DNA from: Takakia lepidozioides
Lineage: Eukaryota; Streptophyta; Takakiopsida; Takakiales; Takakiaceae
DNA: 64,000 bases
NCBI GenBank assembly: GCA_030704615.1
Contig: CM060734.1
Span: forward strand, 49,678,042-49,742,041
Direction: 5' to 3'
The notes below the pieces were generated by a model. That model was not told where the DNA came from. It saw only the letters and a list, made by a program, of their open reading frames with translations, and searched no databases. The translations under genes and the position numbers were made by a program. Below are positions 22,501 to 33,389 of the stretch, piece after piece. How positions within the stretch are numbered: the stretch's first letter is position 1; every line of letters starts with the position of its first letter.

Positions 22501-24498
22501 TTGGTTCTTATGTTTCCAAAACAGTACAGCTCTGTGTGTATTTATTGCAACATCAAGCACTGTTCACAGTGATAACAATCTGGTTACAATCGGTGTTGCT
22601 GGTCTTTGTTACTGTTAGTAGAAGCCACAATTGAGGTCAGTTTCACAAGTTTGTGTAGGGTTGATGTCTATCCTGAGTTCAGAGTATTAACACCTATCAA
22701 GCTATGGCATCCTGCAGCTGCTGCTCGCCCTTGTGAGAGGCAACCGACCTGAAACAACACAAGTTGATCGACATATTGCTTTGACAGACGCACATCTATT
22801 GAACAAGGCCAATGACCGGCGATTGGCCAGTAATGAGGATACATTAGTACGCATTCTCAGCACCCGCAGCACAGCTCAGTTGGCTGCCACTTTTAACTAT
22901 TTTCATCAACATTATGGACATGACTTTGAGAAGGTTGGTTTAAATATTCCATGGAAGCACGACCCCCCCCTCCCCTCCCCTCGTAGTATCCTTTTTCCTT
23001 TCCAGTAAAAATGTCTAAAATTTTTCTTCCTTGTTTACTAAATTTATTAGTCTTCCACTCTTAATCCTTCAGCTTTGTCCATACTTGGCATGCAATGATG
23101 TTCATGAATGAGTTCACAGCCTCTGAGATAATCCAGAAGTCTACATATGTCAATATACAGCATCAAGTGATACTTTGGTATAAAAAATTATGAGCCGATG
23201 TAGTGACAGGGCTGAGACAGTTAGAGATTTTACTATTAGTTCAGGCTGACATCTGGGTTCTGGGAAAGGAAGAAATCCTGATCCTTTCTCTTAACCTACC
23301 TAGGAGTTGAACTCTGCAAGGATTGCAGCTGGGTCTCAGAGGCAGAAGATGAAGTGCTGTGCAAGTTTGCTCTGCCAGGGGATTGACTCAAGTGAGAAGG
23401 TCTATGCTCCTCCATGTTCTAAGGCCAGCCATAGACTGTAAGGAGGCATTCCAAACATAAGGATAGCCTTGAAGCCGTACAACTTGGTGCAATGAATTCT
23501 ATTTGCCAGGCTTCTCTAAAGCCATCAATGTTGATGCCAAATCATTATTCCGATCACAAACCACAAGACACTGTACCCTAATTCTCTACCTCCTTATCAA
23601 CCATGGCAACCTGTCCAATGGGCTGAGTCTTGCTGGCTCTTAAAATGAGGCTGAAAATATTGGAGCTGGCTCATTGTGTGCAGGTCCTTAAGAGAGAAGG
23701 ATCCGGATTTTTCGAAGAGGCCCTTTTAGCAGTTGTTCAGTGTGTTCGCTCTCCAAGCCAATTTTTTTCCCAGGTACACACATGATTTTGAGAATCTACA
23801 TGTCCACTTGGGGTTTGCATGTGTTGAAATCATCAGTTAAATCTTTCTACACTACAGACAGATCCTGTCGTCTTCAACCCCATGGGATGTAGCCTTCTTT
23901 TGAGTGAATCCCCCATTTAAAATGCTAGAGCTGTCATACAGCAAATGGTTTCTCCTGCTGCTGTACGGTAAGCATGTTTGGTGGCTCAATGGAGGTGTCA
24001 TAGTGCCAGCTGCTGTGCACAACAGTGGTCTTATCTGTGTCTTCTAAGCACCTTTCTAAAGTTGGGTGGCTGGAACCATGACATCTAAAGAATCTTGATG
24101 AGTGGAGCTTCCTATGCCTTGTGGTTTATTTTTGATGTAGGTAAATGGATTGGGTATTGTTTGTCATGTACCATTGGCTGAAGTTGCTCAGCAAATTGTC
24201 CATTGTCTTGATTGATCTGGATGACACTTGCTCTTCACACTCTGACTGTGGCACTGGCACTCAGGAATTGTACAACGCAATGGAGGGAATGGCGACAGAT
24301 GACGATTCGTTAATCCGTGTTATAACAACGCGTGCTGAGACTGACATGCAATACATTAAGTTAGAGTTTGCGGGTCAGTACAAGAGAAGTCTGGATCAAA
24401 TGATCTGTGCCGAAATCTCAGGCAACTACAGGAATTTTCTTCTAACCCTTATTGGCCATGGGAGTTTGAGCCTTTACAGTCCAAGAGCTTCAAGGTAA
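19589..24498 (+). CDS. Annexin, six exons
   Basis: Exons: 19589-19661, 20120-20265, 21550-21768, 22718-22933, 23684-23773 and 24265-24498. All introns are GT-AG, the phases fit, and the product is 325 aa (plant annexins are about 315-320). Annexins bind acidic membranes in a Ca2+-dependent way, mostly from the cytosol. The start MSAVIVPPILNLQADCQALR is the usual short annexin N-tail. Repeat 1 (about 15-73) has FKGIGCNEKKVIEILGHRN then QRIDIAQAY and YGESLHKRLRSELSG; His39 in GHRN matches the His discussed for plant annexin peroxidase activity. Repeat 2 (exon 3) has AERDAVLLYESMKGAGRKD. Repeat 3 (exon 4) has LLLALVRG and DTLVRILSTRSTAQL. Repeat 4 (exons 5-6) has GMATDDDSLIRVITTRAETD and ends FLLTLIGHG plus a short extra tail. 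Site residues vary: GIGCNE in repeat 1, GMATDD in repeat 4 (second Gly replaced). No stop or frameshift, so probably functional. Intron 2 carries a LINE fragment. Confidence 0.93.
20905..21246 (+). mobile_element. LINE (non-LTR) 3' fragment inside annexin intron 2
   Basis: A plus-strand frame reads SPLCGQPEDNIHFLIHCPLY followed by SHERDALF. This matches the zinc-binding tail of plant LINE reverse transcriptases (C..CG..E...H.L..CP.....R); the first Cys of the motif appears as Ser. The frame runs on to 21243 and ends in a stop. The polymerase domain is not visible upstream, so this is the truncated 3' end typical of LINE insertions. It is in the same sense as the host gene and lies wholly within the intron. 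Confidence 0.6.
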
Positions 24499-25900
24499 TT
24501 GGTCACCGATCACAGGGCCCCTATGCAAGTTCACCAAAGTCAAAGTGCCTGTTCACTTTAGTGTTTGCCCGCTGCATGGAATTGTAGAAAACAGGGTATG
24601 TTGGCTGGTTGTTTCTCCATTGCAATGGGGTGTGCTCATTGTACAGAAATCCTGGGCATACTCATACTGCAAGGAGATATGTGCTCATTATTTGTGTATT
24701 GCATTGTGTGTCCATTATTAAAATCATCACTGAGCCCACATTTTTGTATTACCACAACCAAAGTAAAGCTGTCCTGGATTGCTTGTTTGACCAGTATTGA
24801 AGCGGGTTTTGTGTATGTAACATAAATTCAAGTAATCCAGTGAGACTGTCTTAGAAATTTTACCGCATTTGAATGTAGAGTATTTCACAGAGTTTCAGCC
24901 AACCTGGTGCCATAGATAAGTAGTTGTGCACTCTAAAATCTCCTATTTTTCTTCAATATCGAATCTTTGTTATATTTCTACCTTACGAGGATCTGGCCAC
25001 CTCTGCAGTGATAGTGGGGGTAGTATGCAGCTTTGCTAGGATCACAGAATCACTCTCATTAGAATAACCTAGGGTAAGAACTAAGAACACCTATATATTG
25101 TAGTTGTATCCCCATAACTACTGTTACTTCTAACCAATATCAAAAACAATGGTCTGGGTGGAAAGCTCTTCAGACCCTTAGTGAGCACCTATCACAAGAA
25201 CCATACCAGCATTTCACTACTTCATCTAAGCACATCCAGACCACAGTTGTTCACCTAAAAGACATAGGTGGGAGCTTCTAAGCACCCATACATTATGCAG
25301 ATAATCAGTAACATAACAGCCAGGAAGTGTAACTTCCTTGGCTTCACTGATTACAACCCGTCCTATCACACATCAGCACCAGCTATGCTAATGAGGTTAC
25401 TGTTTAATTAGACAAGGCCAAATGACTAAAAATGGATGGTTAACTAACATATGTAACAACTCTTCACTTCTCATTAATGCTAGTGACACAATAGCATCCC
25501 AAGTGAGGTCGAATCCAGCTCCATAGATATGTGGAGCACACCCAGCACAACTGGCGACCTCCCCATGACCTAGCTATAGGATGAGAGTTACCAATTCTAT
25601 AACCAAACCACTCCCAGCCTAATTCTAACACTATGCATCTGGCATGAGAGGGATGAAACAATTCAAGAAGGAAAACCTTAATCTGTAAGATAGAGTGAAT
25701 ATTGGAAGAAACCCAAACGTATTATTGAGTCAAGTCTATCACGAAATTGCCTACCCTCTTGAATGAAGTCTCTCCCCACCAGATGCTATGAATACCAAGA
25801 CACTTAGAAATCAGTTGCAGAAGAAAGCCAAACAACACCAATCTATACTCTTGACCCACCGGCACCGCAAATATACATTAACGGAGGATAAATTCAAAAA
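24499..25900. other. Annexin 3' flank and intergenic DNA
   Basis: The 3' untranslated region should lie in the first few hundred bases; AATAAA-like signals are not clear. Beyond, 25000-25900 has no recognisable coding sequence, only short frames on both strands. Confidence 0.3.
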
Positions 25901-25914
25901 AGGGTATGTTTGGA

Positions 25915-26390
25915 GTTCTCTTCTACCTCTTCAGACCTAGACCCACCCACCTTTATAATCAGCTCTACTATTACACCCCAAATGAACACCTTTAAAAAAT
26001 AAAAAATTGAGCATAACAAATACAAATCCGTGTATCCTTCAATATATCTTTGATTTATCCTTTGGGTATATAAAGGAAAACAAATCTATTTATTTGAAGA
26101 AAGGGGATGGAGGTCTTTTACTAAATTATATTGAGAGGAGAAAAATCATTTGTCCTTACACTTTAATTATCCTTATGAATATATTGGCCTTTACCCAGCG
26201 GATAAATAAATGATCAAATTTTAGTTTACCCTATCCGTAGGACAAATAAGTGGACCTATAAATAATTTACCCTTACCCTGGGCCAGAATAAATATATTTT
26301 TAATTTTTAATTATCCTTCATTGGAGATAAGCAAAAGTCCATTTATCCGCACCACACGGACCACTAGTATATCTGGTTGTCTCTACCTAG
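25915..26390 (+). repeat. AT-rich dispersed repeat, copy 1
   Basis: This block is the reverse complement of 56050-56540. Landmarks shared in order: TTGAGCATAACAAA, ATATCTTTGATTTATCC, GGGGATGGAGG, TATTGAGAGGAGAAAAATCA, TTATGAATATATTGG, GTGGACCTATAAATAATTTA. It carries no coding frame. The outer ends are poorly defined (about CCTTTATAATCAGC and GGACCACTAGTATA). It is probably a non-autonomous element or a solo LTR. Confidence 0.75.
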
Positions 26391-26399
26391 TAATCAGAA

Positions 26400-29300
26400 G
26401 TATCATGAATCGTTGAGTGCCTCCAAGGGCATGCATTTGTATATTTGAGAGCTTTAACCAGTCAAGGTGGGACCCTTCTAGAAAGGTGGGACATATGGCA
26501 CAAACCCTAACCAGACCCACTCCCGCCACTTAGACACTTGTCCCCAATTTAATAGGTATCATCATCCCCTATTTAATAGCTATCAGCTTCTTCCTGTTGT
26601 CTTTTTTTGGACCCTTCATTTCGTTAATTAATACAGGTGGCCTTATTACATTGGCCCCCTCTTTTAACTCCTAGACCACGCTAATTCCTGGACCACTCTA
26701 TTAACCGGGAATGAAACTCCTTTACATATTCATTTGCCATGATCCAACATTTATGGATGTCAGCGGATGGAAGTAATTCCTCAAGGTAAAACGAGGGGTT
26801 TAGGGAGAGCACACATGAGAATTTTAAGCGCCCTGAAATAATAAAAACTATGCTCCCTAGAATTTCTCAAAGTGCCATGGGTCTAGAAATTCAACATTGA
26901 CCTACCCGCGTGGGTATCACCCAGGGTTTCTTTTAAGGAATTTGGAAAATAGCACAAGTGGCTACAGAGTCTTACAAGAAATAGCCATAAATTCTGTTCA
27001 TCCACTTAAATTCATCCATATCTGTCCATATTTGGCAAATTCATCCATAATTTTTTTTAAGTCTGGCGATTTCATCCATGAAAAAACAGGGAATTTGCGA
27101 CAGAATATTCGATTTTATTTTTTGAGGTCGCAATCTGGCGATAAATCACCAATAAAAGAAACGCTGGTATCACCATAACAAATATCACCTTATGGGTGTA
27201 CTTGGGTAAGAAGCCAAACCATGACAATTTACCCCGCAAGATTTCACATACAGAGCAGCCTATATCAGTTTGTTGGAATTTCGGTCTGCTTTTTGGGGGA
27301 GAGAGTCCCTTGGGTGCCTAATCAGATTATGGAGGGCATCTGCCTCAAAAATTTCAAATTGACACTTGAATTTAGTGGTCAAACCATTTTTGCCATGCAA
27401 TCTTAAGATATATTTATAAATTGGGGCAGATTATTTTGTTATAATCTCCCAAATGCAATGGTCAAATTGCCTACATTTTTTACAAGACGTGGATATAGTA
27501 GATATGCACATAAGTATAAGGTTCATCCCCCTGGATGATTGGAGGTAAAAAATTACACCCTTATCCATGAGGGTATGCACTATTTTTAGTGGGCCCACCA
27601 AAATAGTGCTTATCGTTTAAGGGTTAAATATTCACTCACTAATAAGTGGTTGGGTCCAATTGCACACTCTTCCGTCTCAAGGGTTACTTCTCAACTACAT
27701 TGAGTTACTTCTCAACTACATTGATAGGAAATTAGTAAATTATATTTCCCTCAAGGAAGTGGCACTGGGGTAGTGAGGTACGTAGCTAGCTAGATTCACT
27801 CTGTAAATCTATTCTCTTATGTTTTGTACAGCCGAATGGCCAAATGGGAATGTATCACACCTGTCAGTTCAATCCTGTTCAGTTAGGCACATGAGTGGTG
27901 AAGATTCTTTACTAAATATGCGACTAAACTTGTTGCAGTTCCTTGAGATTTTTTTTATAACCTGCAAAAGAGTTTTAACTTACCATGTCATTGAATGTTC
28001 TTTAAGATTTACATGTCTTGTCAGCCCTTCAAATCTTGTCATAATAGTATTCTACCTGGTCAAGCTAGCAACCCACATCCACATGTGGATACCACCACCA
28101 ACTCTTTCTCAGGCCTGCTTTTTTTACATGTTTCCCTTGGCACAAAGTATGTGACTTATCTGTCAATTTCTTTTGTGCACAATATCTCATGTACAATGCA
28201 TGGTTACCTATTACAGAAAGCTTGCAAATTTTGAGAAAAACAGCAGCCGACTGTTTTTATTGTGTATTACAGTAATGTTCTACATCTTTATCTCTGAAAG
28301 TTTGACATATTTTATTACACTTCTTAGCTCCTTATTATACTCCAAATGGAACATTTGTGGGACGGAGGCCCTGATTATGATAATTACCATCTCCTTGAAA
28401 CATGTTTATATGTATTAATATAATATCTAGGTATATATAAATATATACATATTTTCTTAAGAGGTATATGATAAAATAAAATCGACTCTCGCCAATCATA
28501 GTACAATTTGCATTTTATCGGTATATTTATATAAGCTGGTTTATTTAATTTTAAATTATTTGTAAAATTATTTTATGTTACATGTGCTATGTACTTATTA
28601 ATAAATTTCAATCTACTATGTATCATTTTAGTTTATTTCATCTTCTCCATAAGAGAAAAACTGCGACATTTTGTATCATTATAAATTACAAAGAAAATAT
28701 TACTTTAAATAGGTATGAATTGCTCATCTAGTCTAATAGCTCACTTTTGGAAAGATTAGGTGATCTCCAAATTTTACCTTTAAATGATTTTTCAATTGTC
28801 CTTGCAAAAGTTGCACATCCTCACTTGATTTACTCTGAGAATCTTATACCTATTAACGCCCTTTCAAATTATATATTTTGGTTGCTAAGGCCTCATGGCA
28901 GCCTTCGGGCATGTGAGGGTTTTAATTTTTTTCCCTTCGATAATCCTTAATAAAACTTTCTAGGGCTTCCTCCCCTTCCAATTTTAAAGAAAAAACAAGA
29001 CATTGTACATAATTTATTAAAATTCTACGTTGGAGTGTCTCACACATGCATACTGTTACATATTTGCAACTTTTGCTGTCCAGGTGTTCAGTGACATGTT
29101 GTGACTTATAAGTATGTTCTTATGATTTGCAAAGAGATATTGAGAACAGAGAGAAAAACTTAGCATATGTACTATTCATGGCTAGTGATGGTTCTTCACA
29201 TGGAGGTTTTCACTCATTTCAAATAGTAAGAGAGTTTTTATTTTGAAATTTTAACAATATATCAATAATACACACTTTTATGTATCTAAGTCACTGAATT

Positions 29301-31150
29301 ATTGTTGTCTGGCAAGACTCTGCCCTGCTTCAAAATATCAGTGATCAATTACTGTTAATTTATATGCCAAGGAGTTCAGGGAAAAAAAAATGTACAGATG
29401 GTTTATTCTATTAATTTGTATATACATTACAATCGTATATTGTTAATGAACAAAATACATCGAGTAAATAGCTACAAAGGTGGGAATTATGAATTTAACT
29501 TTGCCATATTAGCAGGAAATGGCACACATTTCAATATCGAATTATTTAATACATAAAAATACTATTTAACTGTCAAAACATGAATGCTATATTTTAAGTT
29601 ACACGGGAGACATAATCAAGTATATTAAGGTGTATATGATGTAATTTTATCACAGCTACTGGACGCATGTATGCAGGACGTCTTCACGAGATGTTGAATA
29701 GTAAATATAATGGCACCAACTCACCACAATGGAAGGTTGTTGAATGTCTTTTTATATATCCTGATTCCAAACAAACATGTTATGAGTATTCTAGCATACA
29801 AATTAGAATGTTTCAAGTCAATCTTCAAATGCTGCATGTAATTAGTATGTCAAGGTATTTTTGTGAACTCGTGAAATTTCATACATGATCTTGAACTAAC
29901 TAGATTTGACTGCCCAAATTAGATATTACTTTTACAATTTCATGTAAATCGAATTTCCTTATCTCAGATAGATAGAGTATTCAAATAGGTTTTCTTGTTT
30001 ATATGTATAAAACCTAGAGTGCTTGGTGATCATTAATCAGGTGCTTATAATGGATGAGATGACAATAAAGATAATGTCATGCTCATGGAAGATGTCAGAT
30101 ATCACCGACAAAGGCATCTCTTGTAAATAGTTTTTAGTGTTCACCTTTTATCTTGTCTTCACCTTTTATGCACATGTATGCTAAAGGAAAATTATCATCA
30201 TATCTCTGCATTCTATAAATAAATATTTTAAAATAAAGTCCTTGACATATTAATTTATATTTCTGAGGTGCCCATAGACTACTTTTTATCATCTAGGAGT
30301 GACACAGAACAATCTTGACCATCAACTTCGCAACTTTTCTTTTGTTGCTTATCTGTTTTTTTCATGGATGAAGTGGTGGATCAATTTTATAGTGCAATAA
30401 TTTTACAGTGGATTAAGTCCAAAAGCAACATTGAGCTGATTTAGAACGTAGAACTGACACGTTTTGTGTTGTGGATCTTCTTTAATACAGTGGTAGAAAA
30501 TTTGATGAAAAGTAGAGAACCATTACCCGCTCTTGAGGCTTTCTATTTTATTCAACCATCTGAGGACATATTAGTGTGTAATGGAGAAGTACGATGTAGT
30601 ATGTGAATTAAGACAAATATGCCAGTTGACTCGTGAATGATGTTTCAAGCACAACAGGTAATCCTCGTTCAGAGCGTTCATGAGTTTTGCTACTTGCTTT
30701 GGGCTTGCTCCCAAATCCCTCGCCCATTGAGCTATAGTTTCACTTTGCAGACCTAATCTAGCAGGTGTTGGTGGAGACAAGTCGTCTGAGCCCATATCGT
30801 ATCTCCTAAGCCTACTCTCAACAAAGCAAGACACACTACATGGAGAAATTGAATGTTGCAGAGCTTCGGGAAACAATGCAAGTAAATAATAGCGCCGAAA
30901 CGAGGGACACAACAACGGGAACCTGCAGCTCTATGCGAGCGAATGCAAGCATGAAACCAACATCAATGAAGGCGCAGGTACCTCAAGGTATAAGACAAAA
31001 TTTATATCTTATACATCATCTTCATTTATGGAAATGCTTGTGCAGTGTAAGAGTATTAATTGGAGATATGTCTAGCAAAACATCTTTGTACAAAAAGTAA
31101 GTTTGGCTTTATGTTAGTGATGGGATGTTTAGAATTCCTCGAGAAAACAT
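26400..31150. other. AT-rich, gene-poor stretch
   Basis: Strongly AT-rich between 27400 and 30500. Nothing on either strand resembles a known protein. The only dispersed repeat noted is 28888-28985. Around 30840-30980 a short plus frame (MEKLNVAELRETMQ, followed by GTAAATAA) could be a first exon for the SWIM or phosphatase-like sequences downstream, but this is weak. Confidence 0.35.
28888..28985 (+). repeat. Dispersed repeat end (GGCCTCATGGCAGCCTTYGG), copy 1
   Basis: GCCTCATGGCAGCCTTCGGG then CATGTGAGGGTTTTAATTTT, a TTCCCTTCGATAAT block and AATAAAACT recurs at 59789-59885 with few changes. The A-rich end and the ATAAAAC phrase suggest the 3' end of a retroelement transcript. Confidence 0.65.
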
Positions 31151-31179
31151 GGCAGTTTTCTAACTATTGATGCAAGTGG

Positions 31180-31494
31180 AATTTTCTCTTTTGTTACTTT
31201 TTGCATGAGCCCTATGCCAAAACATATGGCTTCATTTGTAATAAGCGACTCGAAGGCTTCGTCTGTAGCTCTATTTTGCTTGCCAAACAGATTCCGGATT
31301 GCAATGTGAACCTTCCGCAGACAGAAGGGGGCATCGCAACTGTCAAATGTATTTGGGATGACGGGACTACTTATACGGTTCACAATCCACAGTCCAACTG
31401 GGGGTGTTGCGATTGTCGTCATGCCCGCAAAGGGAATATGTGTACGCATCAGGTCAAGGTTTCGCAAATGATGCACCCCAACTTGGAGTCCTAA
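31180..31494 (+). pseudogene. SWIM zinc-finger domain fragment
   Basis: A frame preceded by a T-rich tract reads EPYAKTYGFICNKRLEG, then ATVKCIWDDGTTYTVHNPQ, then WGCCDCRHARKGNMCTHQVK and stops at 31494. The CDC...CTH spacing is the SWIM zinc finger (CxCxnCxH), a DNA- or protein-binding motif found in plant MULE transposases and in many SWIM-only proteins of non-seed plants. No transposase core or start codon is evident upstream, so it may be one exon of a larger gene or a captured fragment. It lies directly before the FCP1-like copy 1 and on the same strand. Confidence 0.6.
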
Positions 31495-31498
31495 TAGG

Positions 31499-32329
31499 CA
31501 GGATGATATGATCTATCCACCACACGACTATTCCCAAGCTGTCAATCCCACGGATTTCTTTGTTCTTCCAATGGGTCCAAATGGATGTCAGCCCGGATAT
31601 TATGTCCTGGTGCTAGATGTCGGGTTCCTATGTGAGGTCTACCTCCAGAATGGGCCAAAAACCCCTCCCGCAATGCAACCTTGTATCTCCACTGGAAGAT
31701 TTAAGTTAGCAATGCGACATGAGGTATGAGGCTTCCTCAAATGGGTCGTCAAGAAGTTTTGGGTCATCTTATGGAACACTAGCAAAGAAGAGACTGTCGT
31801 GGATTTCATATCAGCCTTGTTCGGGAGGAACGCCCACAAGGTCATGCATTACAGTTCCGACCAATGTGTGGAACATAGACTTACTTTCAACACATATTGG
31901 CCTACGCTGCCTAAGGCCCCAATCTACTTCAAACGACTTTACGACTTGTTCGTAGACCCCGACTCTAAAGCCTACAGGTCTAACACCCTGCTTATCAACG
32001 TCGTTGGGAACATGTACAAGTCTTTCCTCAATCCTCTGAGCCTGGTCATCTTCCTACCTAAATACGAAGCACTTGTAGATCCATACAATGATGATTTTTT
32101 GATGGGTCATCTGAAGCCCCACCTGGAGAAGTTGAGGCATTAAAAAATGGACACTTGGGCCTTCAATGAGCAGAACCCTTTTGGAATACCTAAAGATATT
32201 TATTTTCAGGATGCTAGAGTGAAATTCATTAATCGCTGGGACTTTCCATGGCTTAAGAACAAGGAGGAATGGGATGCATATCTAAGGTACCTAGAGGCCC
32301 TGGAAGTGGAACATGAGATATTAAAGTGA
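31499..32329 (+). pseudogene. FCP1/NIF-like (HAD) phosphatase domain, copy 1
   Basis: One reading frame runs from about 31499 to 32329, interrupted only by TGA at 31727-31729 and TAA at 32141-32143. It encodes PGYYVLVLDVGFLCEV (motif I region), then GFLKWVVKKFWVILWNTSKE, then SSDQCVEHR, then YRSNTLLINVVGNMYKSFLN (place of the LIDD motif), and a C-end with NEQNPFGIP. The layout follows the plant FCP1/NIF-like HAD family (LVLDLNG.L..., FL......VGIWSS, ...SNTLLIDD...ALLNP...). Motif I lacks the second Asp (DVG) and the LIDD acid pair is lost (LINV), so even without the stops it could not act as a phosphatase by the usual mechanism. An FCP1-type enzyme removes phosphate from Ser/Thr of nuclear proteins; here the relic gives only the fold. 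Confidence 0.65.
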
Positions 32330-32435
32330 CTAGTTTTGAGAATGAATTGGGATTCTGAGGTCATTGAGTTCCTTATCTGTTCATGGGATTCTTCTTTTTT
32401 TGATTTACTTAAGTGTCTTTATCACTCCTTCACAG

Positions 32436-33155
32436 ATCAGACAGCCTGGATCTCCACCTGTGAGGGGACCCCGCTTGATAATTTTTGACGTTAATGGAGT
32501 GATATGCAAAATAACGAAGCGCCAGAGCCCAGGAAATGTTCCACGTTTTTTGGAATCTGATTACAGCATTCCTGCTATTGTTGGGTATCGACAAATCTTC
32601 AGACGGAAGATGTACCGGGAATTTTGGCAAGAGTTACACAAGCACTTCATTTTAGGTATCTGGAGCTGCATGGTGCTTAAAAGCTCAAATATCGTTCTGG
32701 ATTTGCTCCTACGTGGTCTTCCACGGCCAGCGTTCATCATGTCGCAGGAGGATTGTATCCTTTGCCCAAGCAATCTACACCCAAATTACTGAACGGGACA
32801 AGATCAACCTTTTGTGTTCTTGAAACCACTCCTTAAAGTATGGCAGAGTTCTGAAGGTTTTTACAATCAGAGTAACACTCTGCTAATTGATGATACGGCT
32901 TTGAAGTGTTTGCTGAACCCTCCTGAATCTTGTCTTTTTCTCAAGTCTTTTGAGAACATCGACGTCGATGATTTCATCCTTCTCAAACTTAGAGATTTCT
33001 TGCTTAGCTTCTTGAAAATTGAGAACGTCTCAAGCTTCTTGAAAGCAAGGAGAATAAGATATCCACCTTTCAAAGTTAACGATCCACAGTTCAAGCCTCT
33101 TCTTGACTATATTGACAATTCACAATATCGTGATTTCCGAGTAAATGATAAGTAA
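32436..33155 (+). pseudogene. FCP1/NIF-like (HAD) phosphatase domain, copy 2
   Basis: After an acceptor (CTCCTTCACAG|ATCAGA) one frame reads GPRLIIFDVNGVICKI (motif I, DxN in place of DxD), then FWQELHKHFILGIWSCMVLK, RPAFIMSQEDCI, TGQDQPFVFLKPLLKVWQS, SNTLLIDDTALKCLLNPPES and YIDNSQYRDFRVNDK, stopping at 33155. The only break is TGA at 32790-32792. The LIDD acid pair is kept. About 240 codons, close to a full plant FCP1-like domain. It probably continues over an intron of about 235 bp to the tail exon at 33390. The plant family often has DLNG at motif I, so the DxN may be ancestral and not decay. Confidence 0.7.
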
Positions 33156-33389
33156 ATATTCGCGTCATACTGTTGACACAGTTTACTATTTAAAATTAAT
33201 TGTGAAGACCATGGAATTTCAGTCTTCTTCTGATATTCTTTTGTTTTGCATGGAAATTGTTATATTGCCAAACCATATGTACGGATCAATGGATTCGTTG
33301 TTCCTTTATGTCCGTCGATTTCTTTTCGGAACCACGCGTGGTTACGCGTTCTTCCAACTCAACTTTGTTGACATATATTTCATTTGCAG

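Noticed and set aside
31499-33155. Selenocysteine or programmed read-through at the TGA codons
   Set aside because: Stops of all three kinds occur, land plants lack selenoprotein machinery as far as is known, and catalytic residues are lost in copy 1; simple pseudogene decay is the plainer reading.
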